From Bacteroidota bacterium (GTDB taxonomy: Bacteria; Bacteroidota; Ignavibacteria; Kryptoniales; JAKASW01): a DNA stretch of 64,000 nt. The notes under the pieces are model-generated. The model searched no databases. It had not been told where the DNA came from and saw nothing but the letters and a program-made list of their open reading frames with translations. The stretch spans positions 23,925 through 87,924 of the forward strand of contig JAMCXB010000061.1 in assembly GCA_023480735.1 (NCBI GenBank), given 5' to 3'. Each line of letters opens with the position of its first letter. Position 1 is the first letter of the stretch. This document shows positions 39,240-49,093 of this stretch, piece after piece. Position numbers and translations under genes: made by a program.

Positions 39240-40166
39240 TCACTCCTTTCGATCTGATAGAATCAACTCGATGATCCTTTCCAGGTCACCGTCAGCGTAG
39301 AACTCAATTCTTATTTCGCCCGCGTGATTATCACTATAGTTTATCTTCACCTTAGTCGCCAAGTGTCTGCGCAGCCTGTCGGTTAAGTCAAGTATTGTCG
39401 CATCTTGCGCAGAAGAAGTAGAGGAGCCGTCTCTGGGAGGATGCAATACTGCCTGTTTACTACTCTTGCCGAGTAGATGTCTGACTTCCCTCTCTACCTG
39501 TCGAACGCTGAGGTTGTTTTGAACAACCTTCTTGAACAGACGAAGCATCTCTTCCTGGTCGCTTATGGCTAAAAGGGCTCTTGCGTGTCCTGCCGAAATA
39601 GCCCCAGAGATGAGACTCTTCTGTATTTCTGCAGGCAACCTGAGCAATCTCAGGAAGTTCGCGACGGTTGCACGGTCTTTCCCGACCCTCCCGGCAACCT
39701 GTTCCTGCGTAAGAGAGCATTCGTCGATGAGTCGCTGATACCCTGTAGCAACTTCTATTGCATTCAAGTCTTCGCGCTGCAAATTCTCCGTCAATGCTAA
39801 TTCGAGCATCTTTGTGTCGGAGGTAATTTCAAGCACATAGGATGCAATTTCTTCTAACCCCAGCTCCGTAACAGCGCGGAGACGCCGTTCACCGGATATA
39901 AGCTCAAACATCCCGTTTTCGACCCTGCGAACTGTAATCGGCTGAATCAACCCGTTTTCCCTGATCGAGCTTTTCAATTCCTCAAGGCCCTCTCTCGCAA
40001 ATTCCTTCCTGGGCTGAAACTTATTCGCCCGGATCTTGCGGACCCCTATCTTAGATATTGAACTAGCCTCGGGTTGACTTGTACCTTCCGACGGGCCGAT
40101 GATCGCAACAGATTCCCTCTTGATTAAAGCGTCTAAGCCTCTGCCAAGTCTAACGTTAGATTTCAT
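39240..40166 (-). CDS. parB: ParB/Spo0J chromosome partitioning protein
   Basis: LGRGLDALI, IRANKFQPRKEFAREGLEELKSSIRENGLIQPITVRR, ISGERRLRAVTELG, LTENLQREDLNAIEVA, GRVGKDRATVANFLRLLRLP. Confidence 0.95.
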   Translation of the reverse strand: MKSNVRLGRGLDALIKRESVAIIGPSEGTSQPEASSISKIGVRKIRANKFQPRKEFAREGLEELKSSIRENGLIQPITVRRVENGMFELISGERRLRAVTELGLEEIASYVLEITSDTKMLELALTENLQREDLNAIEVATGYQRLIDECSLTQEQVAGRVGKDRATVANFLRLLRLPAEIQKSLISGAISAGHARALLAISDQEEMLRLFKKVVQNNLSVRQVEREVRHLLGKSSKQAVLHPPRDGSSTSSAQDATILDLTDRLRRHLATKVKINYSDNHAGEIRIEFYADGDLERIIELILSDRKE

Positions 40167-41008
40167 GTTTTCGGCTTTTCTCTATCTTCAATCGAACTAT
40201 CTGAAACAGGTCTTACCTCCTCCAACGGCTTCTGCACAGGCACTGGAGTGTTGCGTTCCAAAAACTCTTTTGTCAGTTCCATATAGTGCTTTGCCCCAAG
40301 GGAACCAGCATCGTAAAGTATGATCGGTTTCCCAAAGCTCTGCGCCTCACTAAGCCGAACGTTCCTGGCAATTACAGTGTGAAACACCCTGTCCTCAAAA
40401 TAGCGCCGTACCTCTCCCACCACCTGGTTAGAGAGTTTAAGACGCGAATCAAACATCGTAAGGAGTACACCTTCAAGCTCTAGATTCGGATTTAGGCTAC
40501 GCTTTACAATTGAGATCGTATTTAGCAGCTGTCCCAGACCTTCGAGCGCGAAATACTCGGTTTGGACAGGAACGAGAACACTGTCGGCCGCCACGAGGGC
40601 ATTCACAGTAAGAAGGCCGAGCGAAGGGGGGCAGTCTATAAAAACATACTCAAAGTTCTCTTTGACATGTGCCAGGGCATTTCTTAGAAGAGATTCTCTA
40701 TTCTCGATTTCAACCAGCTCGATCTCCGCCCCTACCAAATCTATATCAGAGGGCATAAGCTTAAGGAAGGAAAGTGAGGTGTCCTTCACGGCATTATCGG
40801 AATCGGAGGAGCCTATCAGAATGTCATATGTGCTTGTATGGGGCTGCTCCTTGTCAAATCCGAGGGCACTTGTAGCATTTGATTGTGGATCCACATCCAC
40901 GAGGAGAACCTTGTGCTCCAATGCTGCTATGCATGCAGATATGTTTACGGTGGTGGTCGTCTTACCTACGCCGCCCTTCTGGTTTGCAACAGCTATTATT
41001 TTACCCAT
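40163..41008 (-). CDS. parA: ParA/Soj ATPase
   Basis: KIIAVANQKGGVGKTTTTVNISA, LLVDVDPQSNATSALG, YVFIDCPPSLGLLTVNAL. Confidence 0.95.
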   Translation of the reverse strand: MGKIIAVANQKGGVGKTTTTVNISACIAALEHKVLLVDVDPQSNATSALGFDKEQPHTSTYDILIGSSDSDNAVKDTSLSFLKLMPSDIDLVGAEIELVEIENRESLLRNALAHVKENFEYVFIDCPPSLGLLTVNALVAADSVLVPVQTEYFALEGLGQLLNTISIVKRSLNPNLELEGVLLTMFDSRLKLSNQVVGEVRRYFEDRVFHTVIARNVRLSEAQSFGKPIILYDAGSLGAKHYMELTKEFLERNTPVPVQKPLEEVRPVSDSSIEDREKPKT

Positions 41009-41230
41009 TTTGCATCTCTCTCGCTAGGCTCAGAAGATAAGAATGAGGCTCGGACGCCCACTCTTTTGCATTCAAAGCAGGGCTGCCCCTTTTCGCCGTC
41101 AATTTCTGTGACGTAGGGGACATACTTGCGTTCAGTAAGTTCATTTGCACTGAATATAAATTTAGTAGCTCTAAATTTCAATTATTTGCCCCCGTTTCAA
41201 CGCAGGGCTTTCAAGAGACGTAAAATCGAC

Positions 41231-41935
41231 CTAACGAATCTGAATCCGTGTGCCGGTAACAAGCCTTGACTCATCAGATGCCAGAAATACGAACGGATCG
41301 GTGATTTCGACCGGAAGCTTATAAGTCGAAGGGTCAACCTCCGGAAAGGCCTTGCGTATCATGTCTGTGCTTGTACGGCCGGGATCTATCAGGTTTACTC
41401 TAACTCCAGTGTCCCGGAGCTCTTCAGAAAGCATCATGGTCATGCCTTCAACAGCAAATTTGGAAGGAAGGTATGCCCCCCACTTGGGATATGGTCGGCG
41501 AACCACGCCGGAAGTAATATTGATAATGGACCCCGAACTCCGCTTCAACATTTCAGTCGCCGCGAGCTTGGACAAGACAAAGACCGCCTCAACGTTTACC
41601 TCAAACACTTTCTTCCAATCGCTCAAATCGAGTAATGTCATCTCCACCCTTTTGCCCAGCATCCCGGCATTGTTCACCAAAACGTCAATTTTCCCGTTCA
41701 GCTCCAGTGCCCTCTCGACAACCTTGATGCACTGCACCTCTGAGGAAACGTCTGCTGCAAGCGTCGTGCAGCCGAGCCCATTCTTGTCAAGCTCCTCAGA
41801 CAGCAAACGGAGATTCCCTTCGTTCCGCGCTACAGCGATTACTTGCGCTCCCTCCTCTGCGTACTTCAGCACCACGGCTCTCCCAATACCGCGGGACGCG
41901 CCGGTGACGATGGCTGTCTTATCTTTTAGCCTCAT
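41231..41935 (-). CDS. SDR family oxidoreductase
   Basis: AIVTGASRGIGRAVVLKYAEEGAQVIAVAR, VLVNNAGMLG, GAYLPSKFAVEGMTMML. Confidence 0.93.
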   Translation of the reverse strand: MRLKDKTAIVTGASRGIGRAVVLKYAEEGAQVIAVARNEGNLRLLSEELDKNGLGCTTLAADVSSEVQCIKVVERALELNGKIDVLVNNAGMLGKRVEMTLLDLSDWKKVFEVNVEAVFVLSKLAATEMLKRSSGSIINITSGVVRRPYPKWGAYLPSKFAVEGMTMMLSEELRDTGVRVNLIDPGRTSTDMIRKAFPEVDPSTYKLPVEITDPFVFLASDESRLVTGTRIQIR

Positions 41936-42020
41936 GCAACCAAGATAACTCTGCCGCCAAAACTCTTCAATTGATTGTAAGCGTGTATCACGATATATTT
42001 TTAAAAATCAGGTGGTGATA

Positions 42021-44015
42021 ATGAGAACCGTTGTTTTCCTTGTCGTCGTACTTGCGGCAATCGTGTTCTTCTCCTTCAATGTAAAGCGCCTCACCGGCTA
42101 TCTGAAGGTTGGGAAGCCGGACAAGAGATCAGGTAACCCGGGCAAACGAATCAAGAACGTACTATCCATCGCCTTCGGACAAAGGAAACTATTGCGCGAA
42201 CCGGTAGCAGGATGGATGCACTTCTTCATCTTTTGGGGCTTTGTAATTCTATTGACCGCCATCCTGGAGACTTTCCTTCAAGGGTTCGGAAGGAACCTAT
42301 CGTTCGGTTTTCTCGGCCTGTTTTACGGGCCGCTGGTCTTCTTGCAAGACACACTCGGTTTACTCGTAATCATATCGGTACTCGTCGGCCTTTACAGAAG
42401 AAACGTTGCACACATCAAGAGGCTGCAGTTCTCCAGACATTCATATTGGGACGCGAACCTGATTCTGATCATGATACTGTTCATAATGATCACGATGTTC
42501 CTGCAGAACGCCGCTCATATTGCGGTTGAAGCGTCTTTGCCGGGCAGACCCGATACACTTGACGCCGGTGCAAGATTCTTCTCTTCGACGCTCGCTTCTC
42601 TCTTCATACCAGCATCGATTCATACAAAAGAGATCCTCTTCGACTTCTTCTGGTGGGCGCATGTCTCGCTCGTCCTGGGCTTCCTCAACTATCTCCCGTA
42701 CTCAAAGCATTTGCACATCGGTTCCTCGTTCTTCAACGTCTATTTTTCGAACATAGGCCCTAGAGGAGAGTTGAAGCCGCTCAACCTCGAGGCTGAGGAT
42801 ATAACGAAGTTTGGCGCCGGGGACATCGAAGATTTGACATGGAAACAGCTGTTGGATGGGTACACTTGTACCGAGTGCGGCCGGTGCGACTCGGTGTGTC
42901 CGGCAAACCTTACGGGCAAACCACTCTCACCCAGAAAAGTGATTACCGATATCCGGCATCGGACAATGGAAAAGGCACCATTCCTGTCCGATAAGAAGGC
43001 CGCGGACGAAAGACATCTCGTCGACGACTACATAACCGAAGACGAACTCTGGGCCTGTACGACCTGCGGTGCATGTATGGAAGAGTGCCCGGTAATGATA
43101 GAGCATGTCAACTCAATTGTCGATGTGCGGCGATATCTCGTCCTGAACGAATCGCGCTTTCCTGCCGAGCTTGCCGCCGCCTACAGAAATCTCGAGAATA
43201 ATTACACAGTCTGGGCGTTCAACTGGAGGGACCGCGCGAAGTGGGCAGAAGGATACAATGTCCCGATTGCCGCGGACGTAAAAGACGACTTCGATGTTTT
43301 ATATTGGGTTGGATGCGCAGGCAGTTATGACATGCGATATCAGAAGGTAGCGCGCGCGTTCTCACAATTGATGAACAAGGCGGGCATAAAGTTCGCCATC
43401 CTTGGCAACGAAGAAAAATGCACCGGCGACCCGGCACGCAGGAGTGGAAACGAATATTTGTCGCAGACGCTCATAAAAGAGAATGTAGAGATACTGAATA
43501 AACATAAGGTGAAGAAAATCGTCACGACATGTCCTCACTGTTTTAACTCACTTAAAAATGAATATCCGGACTTTGGGGGAAAATATGAAGTGATTCACCA
43601 TACCGAGTTTATAACAGGACTCATAGACTCCGGAAAGCTAAAGTTGACCGATTCCCGGAAATCCAGAATCACTTATCATGATTCATGCTACATAGGAAGG
43701 TACAACGGCATTTACGACGCTCCCAGAAAGGCACTGGCCGGCATAGACGGAGTGGAGCTATCGGAGATGAAGAGATCGAAAGATAAAGGCCTTTGTTGCG
43801 GTGCCGGCGGTGCAAGGATGTGGATGGAAGAAAGAACTGGAAAAAGGATAAACATTGAAAGAACCGAGGAGGCGCTTGCCACCGACCCGGATGTTATTGC
43901 TTCGGCGTGCCCCTTTTGCATGACTATGCTGACAGACGGCGTCAAAGCAAAAGAGGCTCAGGGTGTGGAGGTCAAGGATCTTGCGGAGCTCGTCTTGGAA
44001 GCTTCCGGTGATTAG
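42021..44015 (+). CDS. membrane (Fe-S) oxidoreductase: NarI-like TM domain, two 4Fe-4S motifs, two CCG domains (EMO/HdrD-like)
   Basis: N-terminal TM helices; CTECGRCDSVCPANLTGKPLSP; CTTCGACMEECPVMIEH; CCG-type CPHCFNSLKNEYPDF...CCGAGGARMWMEE. Confidence 0.87.
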   Translation: MRTVVFLVVVLAAIVFFSFNVKRLTGYLKVGKPDKRSGNPGKRIKNVLSIAFGQRKLLREPVAGWMHFFIFWGFVILLTAILETFLQGFGRNLSFGFLGLFYGPLVFLQDTLGLLVIISVLVGLYRRNVAHIKRLQFSRHSYWDANLILIMILFIMITMFLQNAAHIAVEASLPGRPDTLDAGARFFSSTLASLFIPASIHTKEILFDFFWWAHVSLVLGFLNYLPYSKHLHIGSSFFNVYFSNIGPRGELKPLNLEAEDITKFGAGDIEDLTWKQLLDGYTCTECGRCDSVCPANLTGKPLSPRKVITDIRHRTMEKAPFLSDKKAADERHLVDDYITEDELWACTTCGACMEECPVMIEHVNSIVDVRRYLVLNESRFPAELAAAYRNLENNYTVWAFNWRDRAKWAEGYNVPIAADVKDDFDVLYWVGCAGSYDMRYQKVARAFSQLMNKAGIKFAILGNEEKCTGDPARRSGNEYLSQTLIKENVEILNKHKVKKIVTTCPHCFNSLKNEYPDFGGKYEVIHHTEFITGLIDSGKLKLTDSRKSRITYHDSCYIGRYNGIYDAPRKALAGIDGVELSEMKRSKDKGLCCGAGGARMWMEERTGKRINIERTEEALATDPDVIASACPFCMTMLTDGVKAKEAQGVEVKDLAELVLEASGD

Positions 44016-44100
44016 ATTGTCAACGAGCTGCCCATCAGCATAGGGCATTATCGAGCATCACGCGGAAGTAGAACAAATGTACAAAAAAAATGGAGGTAAA

Positions 44101-44922
44101 TTGAAATCACTTTTTGCGGCAATAGTTGCAGTATTGTTAATGAATGCAAGCGGTTTTTCGCAATACAAACTGGAGTATAAGGCTTCAGGCTCAACGCCGC
44201 TTCATTACAAGGCACATACCACTTTCGAGACAACGCAGTCTATGATGGGGCAGTCAGCCAAAATGAGTGTCGTATCCGACCAGACAATTTCTATGTCCAG
44301 CAAGAAGTCCGGCAGCGAGTTGGTATACTTGATCAAGATTGATTCAAGCGAAAATGTCGCCGTGATGCCGAACGGGGACACCACCAGATCATCTTCCCCT
44401 GCCCTCGGCAAGCTAAAGGAGACACGCATTCGTCCGGACGGAGACGAGATCTCTTCCAAATGGCTCGACACCGCCTTTGCCGATACGCGCGCAGGAGAGA
44501 TGAAAGATTACGGAAGTTTCTTCTTCAAATTGCCCGCCAAGCAAGTTGGCAAAGGCTCGACCTGGAACCAGGAGAAGCTTGATACGGTCGGTACTCCGGG
44601 CGCCGATGGATCAATAGTGATCAATACGAACACGGGTTACAAATTTGTTGACGAGGAAAAATTCGGCGGTACCTCATGTGCAAGGATCGACTTCACAGGA
44701 AAAGTTGAACTTCAGGGAACGACGACTGCGCACGGGATGGCTGTTGCAATAAAGGGCAACGGAACCATCGCAGGCTCAGCGTTATTCGATTACACAAACG
44801 GAAGAGTGATGAAAATTAATGGTTCGTCCAACCAGGATATAACCATGTCTTCCTCCGGCAATAATCCTATCTCGGTGCCGATGAACCAGAAGACTGCTTA
44901 TGATCTTTTATTGGTCAGGTAA
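44101..44922 (+). CDS. secreted protein of unknown function (DUF6263-like), probable TTG start
   Basis: GGAGG 6-9 nt before TTG 44101; signal peptide LKSLFAAIVAVLLMNASGFSQ; beta-rich body. Annotated ORF opens at 44077. Confidence 0.6.
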   Translation: MKSLFAAIVAVLLMNASGFSQYKLEYKASGSTPLHYKAHTTFETTQSMMGQSAKMSVVSDQTISMSSKKSGSELVYLIKIDSSENVAVMPNGDTTRSSSPALGKLKETRIRPDGDEISSKWLDTAFADTRAGEMKDYGSFFFKLPAKQVGKGSTWNQEKLDTVGTPGADGSIVINTNTGYKFVDEEKFGGTSCARIDFTGKVELQGTTTAHGMAVAIKGNGTIAGSALFDYTNGRVMKINGSSNQDITMSSSGNNPISVPMNQKTAYDLLLVR

Positions 44923-45833
44923 TCGCTGTAGATCATTCTGAGCGCCTGCTCAATATCGGCTGGAAGCGTCGAACTGACGGTGTAAACCTGGTGGTTGGCT
45001 GAGTTCAGAAGGCAAATTTGTGGAAAAGACCCTTTGGGCTCAGTCAACTTGAATATCTTGCCCGTTATATGCTCTCGGTTCGAGAGTGTAATTCCGTAAT
45101 CGACTAGAGTTCCGGATTCATCGACCGTGCTGTCGACAAATCCAAGCGCAGTTGTTCCGATCAGGCTCTCTACCACATTCTGAGCCGTCATTTCCGGCAC
45201 GTCCGTCCCATTTACCCGCCACAATGTGTCGCGGTGAAAGAAATGATACAGAGTGTCGCCCAGTGAAAAATCTATCGCCTCTATATCCGACGTACCAAAG
45301 CCGAAGATTTTCTTTTCGCGCCAGTTGGAAAGAGACTGGCCGACAAGCGTCCTGATGTTTGCCGATAATTCCATGATTTTCTTCTTCCCGGCCACCTGTA
45401 TGTAACAGCCGTTGAAGTCCGGACTAACATCTCCGACCCTTATAGAAACGGACTTGCCGCTTGCCTCAGCTAATTTGAGAAGGGGTGACAACGAACCTAG
45501 ACCATAAGCGGAACTGTCAGACAAGTTATCTGCTACGACCGTCGCTGACGGATTGGCTGCGACACGGGAAAGCAGCATATCAACCTGGCTTGCCGCGGCG
45601 GCGAACTGTATCGGGGAGGTAATCTTCCACAAAGCTCCCGCCTTCTCCAGCACTATTTGCCGTCCGAAGTCTATGGAAATTTTGACGACCTTCGCGGTAT
45701 CTATTTCGGCAAACGGTCTGGAACTCTGCGTTGTGGAGGTGGTTGAGGTTATTCGCTGGACTGCGTAGATGATTCCCAGAACAACTAAAACACCGACAAG
45801 GATCTTAGTTGACTTGCTCATTTTCTGCTTCAC
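44898..45833 (-). CDS. DUF4340-containing protein
   Basis: N-terminal TM then FAEIDTAKVVKISIDFGRQIVLEKAGALWKITSPIQFAAAASQVDMLLSRVA; last gene of the ABC operon. Confidence 0.83.
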   Translation of the reverse strand: MKQKMSKSTKILVGVLVVLGIIYAVQRITSTTSTTQSSRPFAEIDTAKVVKISIDFGRQIVLEKAGALWKITSPIQFAAAASQVDMLLSRVAANPSATVVADNLSDSSAYGLGSLSPLLKLAEASGKSVSIRVGDVSPDFNGCYIQVAGKKKIMELSANIRTLVGQSLSNWREKKIFGFGTSDIEAIDFSLGDTLYHFFHRDTLWRVNGTDVPEMTAQNVVESLIGTTALGFVDSTVDESGTLVDYGITLSNREHITGKIFKLTEPKGSFPQICLLNSANHQVYTVSSTLPADIEQALRMIYSDYLTNKRS

Positions 45834-47418
45834 CTTCCCTATTTAAGCTTTCGCGATAAGCCTTCCGCCGTCTACCGGTTTTCCGCCAGTAAACTAGGCC
45901 GAATGCTAGCACAATTAGTGGTGGAAGCACGACAATCATATCCTTGGTTGTTTCACGCGTGCCCTCCGTCACCGGCTTAAGCGGCGGCGGCAGGAACGAT
46001 TTAGAACGGATGGAAATCAGTCCGATGTTATCCGTGAGGTAGTCGACCGTATTGAGGAAGATCGACAGGTTTTCTGGATTGCTCAGAAACATATCTCTGA
46101 CAAAATTTCCGTCACCCATTACGACTATTCTCTCGCTGTCCTCAGTCTTGCGTCCGGGATCGATCTTCGCATATCTGTTCGTGTCCGAAATTGCAGAGTG
46201 TATCCTTCCACTGATGGCCGCGCCGAGAAGCAGATGATGTTGCACAAACATCTCGCGCGTGAAATGGGCGGCAGGATTAAGATCATAAGCCCCGACACCT
46301 CCGTCTACTCCGCTGCGCTCACTCGAGACCGCGAACGGAATTACTTTCAGGTGCATATTATGTGCAGACGCCGTGTCTATTTCGCTGGGAAACGGAAAGA
46401 TTATCTGGTGAAGGTCCTGAGTCACGACGAACGACCTGTCAAGACCGCTGACAATCGGAATATATGGATTAGGAACTTCGGTCTGTATTGTCAGGCCGCC
46501 TTCCTGCTGCATCATCGAGACAGATGCGCAAACCGCGTCCCGAACGAGATTCTTCTTTATCTCGAAGCCATAACTGCTGAAGAGCCGTGAAAGATTGAGG
46601 GACAGGTTCGTCGCAAACTGGCTCTGCATAGACGCATTCACCATGCTCATCAGGAATGCGGCTCGCCCTCTGTTCATCATGTACTCGTCGAGGTTGTAAA
46701 CCTGCGAATCAGCGAGTGCGCTTGTGGGTTGAATCATTATCAGCGCAGAAATCGAGTCGGGCACGGGCATCGACAAGTTTGTCGGATAGATATTGTACCT
46801 TCCGGACAACGCCTGCTGCGCCTTCTGAATATCCTGGAATGACGGCTCGCCGTTACCGACCACGACGGCTATGGTCTTCTTGTTCGGCTGGATCAAGCGT
46901 TCGATCCGCGATGCCATATCGTATTCAAAATTCGAAAGGTTCTCTATGACAGGAATCAACTGTCTCCGGGCCTGGTACTCCATCACGAGCCCCATGAAGG
47001 CCCGTTTTACTTCGAGCTTGTCGTTGTTGATTACCTGCACCTGAACCTGCGGTATCCCTTCGGAAGTTGCCTCGTTGACTTCCTTGTCGGTCGTCGGGTT
47101 CTCTATTCTGTATTCCAATTTGCCGTCGGAGAGACTTCTGAATTCCTGGAGCATATCTATGAGGGCCAGGCGGTTGGCATTGTAGGGAGAAGGCAGGTCG
47201 GAATTGAAGTACACAGTGACGAGCAAATGATCCTTAAGACTTTTCAGGAGTTTCTCCGTCGCGGGAGAAAGCGTGTTGACCTTGTCTCTTGTCAGATCGA
47301 GGCGAAAGAACCACCCGCTGACGACAACATTTACCAGTACGACTACGACGAAATAGAGGATCGCTTGCAGAACCACATCGCGAGTTGACTTCTTCATTTG
47401 AATTTCAGCTCCAGCCAT
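45805..47418 (-). CDS. GldG-like ABC-transporter auxiliary protein
   Basis: LTRDKVNTLSPATEKLLKSLKDHLLVTVYFNSDLPSPYN; ERIVVMGDGNFVRDMFLSNPENLSIFLNTVDYLTDN. Confidence 0.87.
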   Translation of the reverse strand: MAGAEIQMKKSTRDVVLQAILYFVVVVLVNVVVSGWFFRLDLTRDKVNTLSPATEKLLKSLKDHLLVTVYFNSDLPSPYNANRLALIDMLQEFRSLSDGKLEYRIENPTTDKEVNEATSEGIPQVQVQVINNDKLEVKRAFMGLVMEYQARRQLIPVIENLSNFEYDMASRIERLIQPNKKTIAVVVGNGEPSFQDIQKAQQALSGRYNIYPTNLSMPVPDSISALIMIQPTSALADSQVYNLDEYMMNRGRAAFLMSMVNASMQSQFATNLSLNLSRLFSSYGFEIKKNLVRDAVCASVSMMQQEGGLTIQTEVPNPYIPIVSGLDRSFVVTQDLHQIIFPFPSEIDTASAHNMHLKVIPFAVSSERSGVDGGVGAYDLNPAAHFTREMFVQHHLLLGAAISGRIHSAISDTNRYAKIDPGRKTEDSERIVVMGDGNFVRDMFLSNPENLSIFLNTVDYLTDNIGLISIRSKSFLPPPLKPVTEGTRETTKDMIVVLPPLIVLAFGLVYWRKTGRRRKAYRESLNREGEAENEQVN

Positions 47419-48113
47419 TTTGACGTCAGACTCGAAAAGAACGCCATCACGCCGCAGAAGTAAACCACATCACGAAGATCGATGGCGCCCTTGTAAAAAT
47501 TTGCCAGATGGAAATCCGAGCTCGCATACTGAAGGATATAAGCGACATTGCCGGTCGTAAGAGCCGTCACCTTATCAAGAATAAAAAAGATAAAGAGGAT
47601 GAATAGAGCTATGATGAATGCTGCCACCTGGTTCTGTGTCAGGCTCGAAGCGAACACTCCGGCCGAGACATAGCCGGCGGCAAGAAACAGAAGCCCGATG
47701 TATCCGGCAAACGCCGTTCCGCCGTCGATATTGCCCAGGCTTGCGACTACAATGAAATAGAAGATCGTTGGCACAAGCGACGCCACGACAACCACATAGC
47801 CTGACAGCCACTTTGCCAGCACAAGCTTCCCCCGGCTCACCGGATGAGTTACGAGTACCTCCAAAGTTCCGTTCCTGAACTCTTCTGAGAAGGACCTCAT
47901 TGTCAGCGCAGGGATGAAAAACAGAAAAAGGATACTCGTCAGGGAAAAAAAAGGACGAAGGGTGGCAACATTCGAGAGGAATAAGCCATCGGCAAACATG
48001 TAACCGGATATGAGAAGAAATACGATAATCATCACATAAGCGGCAGGAGTCTTTACTGAAATCAATATCTCCTTCTTAAGGAGAACCGTCAGACTATTGT
48101 TGTCCTGTTTCAT
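47394..48113 (-). CDS. ABC-2 type permease (GldF-like)
   Basis: PALTMRSFSEEFRNGTLEVLVTHPVSRGKLVLAKWLSGYVVV, multi-TM. Confidence 0.9.
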   Translation of the reverse strand: MKQDNNSLTVLLKKEILISVKTPAAYVMIIVFLLISGYMFADGLFLSNVATLRPFFSLTSILFLFFIPALTMRSFSEEFRNGTLEVLVTHPVSRGKLVLAKWLSGYVVVVASLVPTIFYFIVVASLGNIDGGTAFAGYIGLLFLAAGYVSAGVFASSLTQNQVAAFIIALFILFIFFILDKVTALTTGNVAYILQYASSDFHLANFYKGAIDLRDVVYFCGVMAFFSSLTSKWLELKFK

Positions 48114-49044
48114 CGGATCCTAAAGTTAATTCTCTGAATACCTTTTCCAAGTCCGACCCTGAACTGCTCAGCCCCAGCATCTTGAAACCGTTAGCGACAC
48201 ATAGGTCGAATATCTTTTCCCTCACATTATTATTGTCTTCAACCACTAGTTGCAGTGAAATCGAATCCTTACCATGGCTGACCGTAACCTTTCGCGGCTG
48301 CAGGGCGCTTTGAAATATGTTCGCAACGGCAACGGCATCGGCTGGCGCCTTGATAGCAACCACGACGTTGCCCATCCCGCTATGCTGAAGCTCATCCGAT
48401 GTTGCGTCAAGAACAAGCTTGCCCTTGTTTATAATCAGGACCCGGCTACATAGGGCCTGGACCTCCGACAGGATATGCGTAGAGAGTACGACAAACTTCT
48501 CAGTTGCTAATTCCGAGATTAGTTGTCTGATTCCGATGACCTGGTTAGGATCCAATCCCGACGAAGGTTCGTCCAGAATCAGGATCTTCGGGTCGTGGAT
48601 AATTGCCTGCGCAAGTCCTACGCGCTGCTTGTACCCCTTTGACAATCTGTAAATCGGCTCGTACAAAACCTCTTTCAGCCCGCAGCGCTCGGCCACGTAC
48701 CCGAGCCGTTCTCTCGTTCGCTTCGCCGACAATCCGGACAACTGCCCTGTAAACTTGAGATACTCGTGGACTTCAAGTTCGGTGTAAAGCGGATTGCTTT
48801 CCGGCAAATAACCAATCTTAGAATGGAGCGCGAAGTTGTTGGCGTCGACGTTCTCACCATCGATCACTACCTTCCCGTCCGTCGGGGCCAGGAAACCCGT
48901 GATGATCCTCATGGTCGTGGTCTTCCCCGCACCATTGGGTCCCAGGAATCCAACCACACTCGGCTTGTCTATCTCAAAAGAGACATTGTCTACGGCTCTT
49001 GCATCACCAAACAATTTGGTGATGCCCTCTACTTTAAGACTCAT
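48094..49044 (-). CDS. ABC transporter ATP-binding protein (GldA-like)
   Basis: GFLGPNGAGKTTTMRIITGFL, LSKGYKQRVGLAQAIIHDPKILILDEPSSGLDPNQ, LSTHILSEVQALC. Start moved from 49227 to ATG 49044. Confidence 0.94.
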   Translation of the reverse strand: MSLKVEGITKLFGDARAVDNVSFEIDKPSVVGFLGPNGAGKTTTMRIITGFLAPTDGKVVIDGENVDANNFALHSKIGYLPESNPLYTELEVHEYLKFTGQLSGLSAKRTRERLGYVAERCGLKEVLYEPIYRLSKGYKQRVGLAQAIIHDPKILILDEPSSGLDPNQVIGIRQLISELATEKFVVLSTHILSEVQALCSRVLIINKGKLVLDATSDELQHSGMGNVVVAIKAPADAVAVANIFQSALQPRKVTVSHGKDSISLQLVVEDNNNVREKIFDLCVANGFKMLGLSSSGSDLEKVFRELTLGSDETGQQ

Positions 49045-49093
49045 AACGTTTGCAAATTTATCTTCGTTAAACAAAATTATCAACACAAAAATA

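Noticed and set aside
45945-45965. TTGTTTCACGCGTGCC as a possible parS site near parAB
   Set aside because: Matches only one half of the canonical TGTTTCACGTGAAACA palindrome and lies inside the gldG-like coding frame.
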